A stretch of 64,000 nucleotides of DNA from Owenia fusiformis (taxonomy: Eukaryota > Annelida > Polychaeta > Sabellida > Oweniidae), in assembly GCA_903813345.2 (NCBI GenBank), contig CAIIXF020000005.1:15379375-15443374 (forward strand), written 5' to 3'. Each line of letters opens with the position of its first letter. Positions within the stretch are counted from its first letter, which is position 1. A model generated the notes under the pieces. That model worked only from the letters and a program-made list of their open reading frames with translations. It ran no database searches and was not told the DNA's origin. The position numbers and the translations under genes were made by a program. Below are positions 59,608-64,000 of this stretch, one piece after another.

Positions 59608-62313
59608 TTAAACAGGGTCCATTCCCACTAATTTCCTGAGCTGTTCAAATATGAGAAAAGACACGACAGTATGAGGCCCTATCCTCATCCAGTTGGGTAT
59701 GAAGCCCTTGTATAGTCCTAAGGGGCCCTCTGCTTGAATTGTCTTTATGAGGCAATGTACTGTACTAGAGTATTTAGCTGAAATGCAAATAGATAATAAT
59801 CAATTATGAATCAAAACATTTTCTCATTTAAAGTAGATTGGAAGAACACTGATTGATCACTTTAATTGACATTAATTGACATCAATTTATAATTTATATT
59901 TAATCAGATAAAATATTGCCATGTTCATTTTTTAGAAACTTTCAGGGGGTTCACTTTCGACAATTTTTGTCAAAAATGGCCAAAATCACATAAAAAGTGT
60001 TCAGAATGGTGAAAAATTTACCTTTGCCTTTTTGATTCATAATGCGAGTTTTAATGACATCAACTGGAGAAGTAGTACATGCTGTCACAAATCCTGCCAT
60101 AAATGATGTAATAAAATGTAGTTGCGTTCCTTCTGACATCAACTCATGGTTCAGTATTGAATGCTTTATATGGTCATATGCTGGTATCTGAATTATCAAA
60201 AATGTTTGTATCTTCAAAACATAATATGCAATCTAGAAGACCAAATAGACTAGATGCGAGTAGAAATAATCTTGATTTACGTCATTAAATATTCAAAATT
60301 CAGTCAAAGTGATGTCACATTTGAAATCTACATGTAAAAGTACATCTAGAAATATGGTTTCAAAAATTGTTTATCAACTTTGAAAATTTAATTTCTTTTG
60401 AAAATGTGAATTCTCGTTCGGGTTGATTCCCCATAGACCCCATGTTACAAAACCACAAAAAGTGAAATATCTTTTCTTTACAGATAACATTTTCTTTTAC
60501 TGGACATATTTTAATTTGCATAACTATTAGATACATAAGGGTTATATGAAAATTGAACCACAAAATCAGATGTAATTTAAGTTAAAGGGAACTTTCTACT
60601 ATACCCGCCATGCTATCTGACCCGAACGAGCCACCTGGTGGTGAAACTGGTAACTACTTACTCGCATCTGCATTATTTGTTTACAATTTTGAAGTGTATT
60701 ATCATTTTCTAAGTTGGCTATTTATGAATATTCAAAGCCCTTTATCTCTTAATATAATACTTCTTAATTCCTAGGATTATTTCATTATTTTGCAAACTCT
60801 GTTAATAAAACTTGCACCATTCAATCGTTGTGATCATGTGCTTTCAAAATGTGGTGAATTTACTAGCAATATGGACACCAATTACAAATTGTAGTTTTCA
60901 TTTACCCAAAAATTGGTCATTGATAGATGAAACCATGGGAGGATGGACGGATCCAATTAAACATTGATAACACAACAATTGATATTATATCTGACCACTC
61001 ACCTGTGTGGCTGTAAGGATGGCTGCTCTCTGTACTGTGGGACCTACGCCAACATATAGTCCACGTATACCTTCGTATTTTATGATTTGGCGGAATGCAT
61101 CAAAAGTTCCCGTATACCTGAATATTAAAAATACATGTCTTGCATTAGAAATAATTTTTTTTAATTTAAACTAATTTGTTTAATGGCTTTATGTTAACAT
61201 TTGTCATTTCTTTTAATACATGTAGTTATATATGTTTATTATCAGAGTCTGATTTAAAGAAGATTTTCTCAACTATTTTTCTCATGAAATCTATGCGAGT
61301 CTTAAATCTTAAAGGCCCCATGCAAAGTTTGAAATATGTTTCTATCATTAATTTACTATTGTTTAGACTACAATATAAGCCAAAGTCAGAAAGTGGTTCA
61401 AACTTTATATGAGGCCTTAATTCTGAAAGTTCTGCTAATCACTCAACTGAGAGGGGAGTACTGTTATGGGACTTTTACCTTGGAGTCTGACCTTGGGGTA
61501 GGTTACCTTCAGCTTGCAGTCTGACCTTCACCAAGTCAGTGGGTGTGGCTATACTACTCCCAATTGCACCTGGAGAAATTAAATACAAGAGATATCAGTT
61601 CAGTATTAGAGGCTTTAGTAAATAGTTTTATGATCTCATAAGAAAGTAAGACAAGACATTAACATAACAACCTGCTATTTGTTACAGATGCAGAACTTGT
61701 GGTGATGACATCTAAAATGAATATGGACATAAAAAGCCATTTGATGAAAAAGACAAATGATGTAAAATACCAGTATGAACTCTGATAAAATAGATAAAAT
61801 TGTTGACAGGAGGAGATTAAAATGGGAGAGTGAGGCAATTACGCAAACAATACCCAAAACCAACCTGAGATTCCTCCAGCACATATCTTTTTCCATAGAG
61901 GAGTATGGGCCGGGTCGGTGGCTCCAAACATACGTTTGATTGGCTCATAGGCTCCAAGGCGTATTGTGCTGTAGATGCCCTCACGTAATACTGAAGGAAA
62001 CACACTGAAACAGAGGTCATGAGTTTGATCAGGTAGATGTCAAAAAAAATTTAGTAGATACAAAGTAGGCTTAGTGGTAAAATTTCATTCCTCATATTTA
62101 GTAATCCAAAACACACTGTAGTTCATCTAATTACATTACAGAATATTGCCTACCCTTTCATAAGTCCCCTCGGGCCTTCTTCTCTAACTATGGTGAAAGT
62201 TCCTCTTACAAAGCCTTTGTAATATCTATTATGGAACACATTCTTTTTCTTGTGTCCAGAGAGTTCATTATCCAGCTGCATGCGGATCTTTATTACATCA
62301 ATTGGATTTGTGA
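59608..62313 (-). CDS. mitochondrial carrier (SLC25, UCP/dicarboxylate branch), N-terminus missing
   Basis: Six exons: 62313-62154, 62004-61865, 61569-61479, 61117-61003, 60187-60022 and 59777-59608, all in phase. The three signature motifs are present, one per repeat: TNPIDVIKIRMQ, TPTDLVKVRLQ and SPVDVIKTRIMNQ. They come with GIYSTIRLGAYEPIKR, RGLYVGVGPTVQRAA and LGLYKGFIPNWMRIGP. Three such repeats make the six-helix carrier of the inner mitochondrial membrane. GPH-type helix 6 and IYSTIRLGAYEP point to the uncoupling-protein/dicarboxylate carrier branch; the exact substrate cannot be told. The first exon (about 20-30 residues before the first motif) is not found. The intron upstream contains the hAT-like element and may continue past the window. 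Confidence 0.9.
59938..60020. repeat. dispersed repeat, copy 3, touching a splice donor
   Basis: GGGGGTTCACTTTCGACAAT, then AATGGCCAAAATCACATAAA and CAGAATGGTGAAAAATTTA. It stops exactly at the donor of the 60187-60022 exon of the carrier gene (read on the minus strand). It is related to 56461-56575 and 27973-28110. Confidence 0.5.
60252..60669. repeat. dispersed element with AGATGCGAGTAG ends, copy 2
   Basis: It starts AGATGCGAGTAGAAATAATC and ends CTTACTCGCATCT, 418 bp. It aligns along its whole length with 29455-29850, with short gaps. It lies in an intron of the carrier gene. It contains GAGCCACCTGGTGGTGAAAC, which copy 1 has mostly lost and copy 3 keeps. Confidence 0.7.
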
Positions 62314-62389
62314 CTGCAAATCATGAATGAACATTAAAATGCAAATGAAGAAAAATGCACACAAGTTAAACTTCATCTTGCCATGGAAA

Positions 62390-63612
62390 CACGGATAGTG
62401 GGAAGTCCTCCATCTAGGAGGTACAGAGAAATAATACCAGAACAACGGCAACGCCAAAGCGTAGCGAATCCCATCGAACAGCCATGGATGGCATTTTTAC
62501 AAACGAAGGATATAGCAAAAATGGTAGCCATTTTTCAAAATGGCCACCTTCTACCGAAAGTGTCATTAGACCATGTGCCATGCTTATAGTATTGACATAC
62601 CAAATATGAACAAAATCGCTCCACTACTTTTCAAGTTATAGTAAAATACGTTAAAATGGTGGCCACCTTCTACCAAAAGTGCCATTAGACAGTGTATATA
62701 CAGTGCTTATAGTATTCACATACCAAATATAAACAAAATCGCTCCACTACTTTATGATTTTGAAAAATGACCGCCTTCTACCAAAAGTGTCATTAGACAG
62801 TGTGCCATGCTTACAGTATTCACATACCAAATATGAAGAAAATCGCTTCACTACTTTTCGAGTTATAGTAAAATATGTTTAAATGGCGGCCATTTTTCAA
62901 ATTTTTTTTCAAAATGGCCGCCTTCTACCAAAAGTGTCATAGGACAGTGTGTCATGCTTATAGTATTCACATACCAAATATGAACAAAATCGCTCCACTA
63001 CTTTTCGGGTTATAGTAAAATACGTTAAAATGGCGGCCATTTTTCAAAATGGAGGCCATTTTTCAAAATGGCCACCTTCTACTAAAAGTGTCTTTAGACA
63101 GTGTGCAATGTTTATAGTATTCACATACCAAATATGAACAAAATCGCTCCACTACTTTTCGAGTTACAGCAAAAATCGTAAAATAACGAGTAAAGACCGC
63201 CATTTTTCAAGATGGCTGCCATGTGCTTCTTTCATATCTACATTTCTAGCTTTATTAATGTCCTATTTAATTTTTTTACATCTAAAACATATTGCTGTTA
63301 CAATTTTACATATTGTACCTAAATTACTGTAAATTCGACACTAAAATGGCCGCCATTTTGAAATGAGCCGCCATTTTGAAAATTGGCTTTCGAGCAGAAC
63401 TTCTACCCCATAGGGTATATGTGTACAAAATATGAACAAAATCGGGCCAACGGTATTTGAGTTATTGCCCGGACGGACGTACGTACGGACGGACAGACGT
63501 ACGTACGGACGGACGGACGTACGTACGGACGGACGGAGGCGTTCCCTATATCCCTCCGAACTTCGTTCGATGGGATAATAAGTAATATATGGAGGACTTC
63601 CCACTATCCGTG
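62390..63612. mobile_element. hAT-like non-autonomous transposon with tandem core, 1223 bp
   Basis: It has perfect 24-bp terminal inverted repeats starting CACGGATAGTGGGAAGTCCT. CATGGAAA lies directly outside both ends (62382-62389 and 63613-63620), an 8-bp target duplication as made by hAT transposases. Inside are about five units of roughly 130-140 bp (CATACCAAATATGAACAAAA, CGCTCCACTACTTTTCGAG, AATGGCGGCCATTTTTC), then a GGACGGACGTAC simple repeat and CCGAACTTCGTTCGATGGGA. There is no transposase. The clean duplication and identical ends suggest recent movement. The core and the GAACTTCGTTCG block link it to 21990-23580. Confidence 0.75.
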
Positions 63613-63751
63613 CATGGAAAAGAGCAATTCCATTCAACTATGGATAGGATGAAAAACGCTGGTCTTCAAGTACATGTATAAAAATTGCATGTGGAATTCA
63701 TAGATATATCCATACATGTATGTTCAGCCATTGGTATTTGTCAAAAACTCA

Positions 63752-64000
63752 GATGCGTGAAGGAACGTTATCAGTTTCACCACCAGGTGGCTCATTCGTG
63801 ACAGATAGCATGACAGGTATAGTAGAAAGTTCCATTTAAAGCTGCTCTTTGCCCCGAAACGCAATCTTGGGTTTATATTAGAGCTTGAAAATGTAAAAAC
63901 AAATATATGTCAACATATTGCGTTTTGGAGCGATGTGCAGGTTTAATTTAAATATTCATCAGCTTTAATAGTTCAAATTTCATATTACCCTTATATATCT
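63752..64000. repeat. dispersed AGATGCG element, copy 3, inverted and interrupted
   Basis: Read on the minus strand, it matches the right part of copy 2 (ending GGTGGTGAAACTG...CACGCATCT). A segment at about 63841-63940 has no counterpart there. Its ends, GCTGCTCTTTGCCCCGAAAC and TTGCGTTTTGGAGCGATGTG, are roughly inverted, so it looks like a small foldback inserted in the copy. The element resumes at about 63945 and runs off the window. Confidence 0.6.

Overview
This window is AT-rich nuclear DNA from a metazoan, most likely a marine invertebrate. Every gene but one is split by GT-AG introns. The families present are calmodulin-like, SLC25 carrier, Mab-21/cGAS-like and PhoPQ-related hydrolase, and the introns are full of small DNA transposons and CR1/Jockey-type LINE pieces. 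The sequence alone does not fix the phylum. All gene models are read by eye from ORFs, splice signals and reading-frame phase. For six genes the exon lengths sum exactly to an open frame from start to stop.

Layout. 1-6.8 kb: one small gene for an unrecognised single-pass membrane protein (minus strand) and otherwise non-coding DNA with a probable LINE tail. 6.8-13.3 kb: a four-EF-hand calmodulin-like gene whose last intron holds an almost whole LINE. 13.8-46.9 kb: a cluster of five paralogous genes (called A-E here) for secreted alpha/beta-hydrolase-like proteins of 476-501 residues. A is on the minus strand, head-to-head with B. B, C, D and E follow on the plus strand. All five have the same eight exons with the same intron phases, and all five read through without breaks. 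A lone decayed last exon lies between D and E. Between C and D sits an intronless 570-residue cGAS-like/Mab-21 protein gene with the three metal-binding acids of the family. 47.3-51.7 kb: a 4-kb giant palindrome inserted in the 3' end of a dead LINE. 52.3-57.5 kb: a secreted PhoPQ-activated pathogenicity-related (AprA-like) hydrolase gene. 59.6-62.3 kb: a mitochondrial carrier gene (minus strand), lacking its first exon in this window.

The most interesting items are: the hydrolase array, whose C-terminal third looks like two copies of an unnamed module; the cGAS-like gene inside that array; a 799-bp element with Transib/RAG-type ends (CACGGTG termini, 5-bp target duplication); a 1.2-kb hAT-like element with an 8-bp duplication that carries a tandem core also seen in gene C; the giant palindrome with a palindromic minisatellite in one arm; and a dispersed family of tiny hairpins sharing one terminus. 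Intron length differs greatly between paralogs (intron 1: 274 bp in E, 4.1 kb in D; intron 6: 91 bp in D, 4.4 kb in C). In the two longest introns the extra length is largely made of satellites and transposons.

The five hydrolases carry signal peptides and probably act outside the cell or in the secretory route. The cGAS-like protein has no signal peptide and is probably cytosolic. Nothing in the sequence proves that the clustered genes work together.
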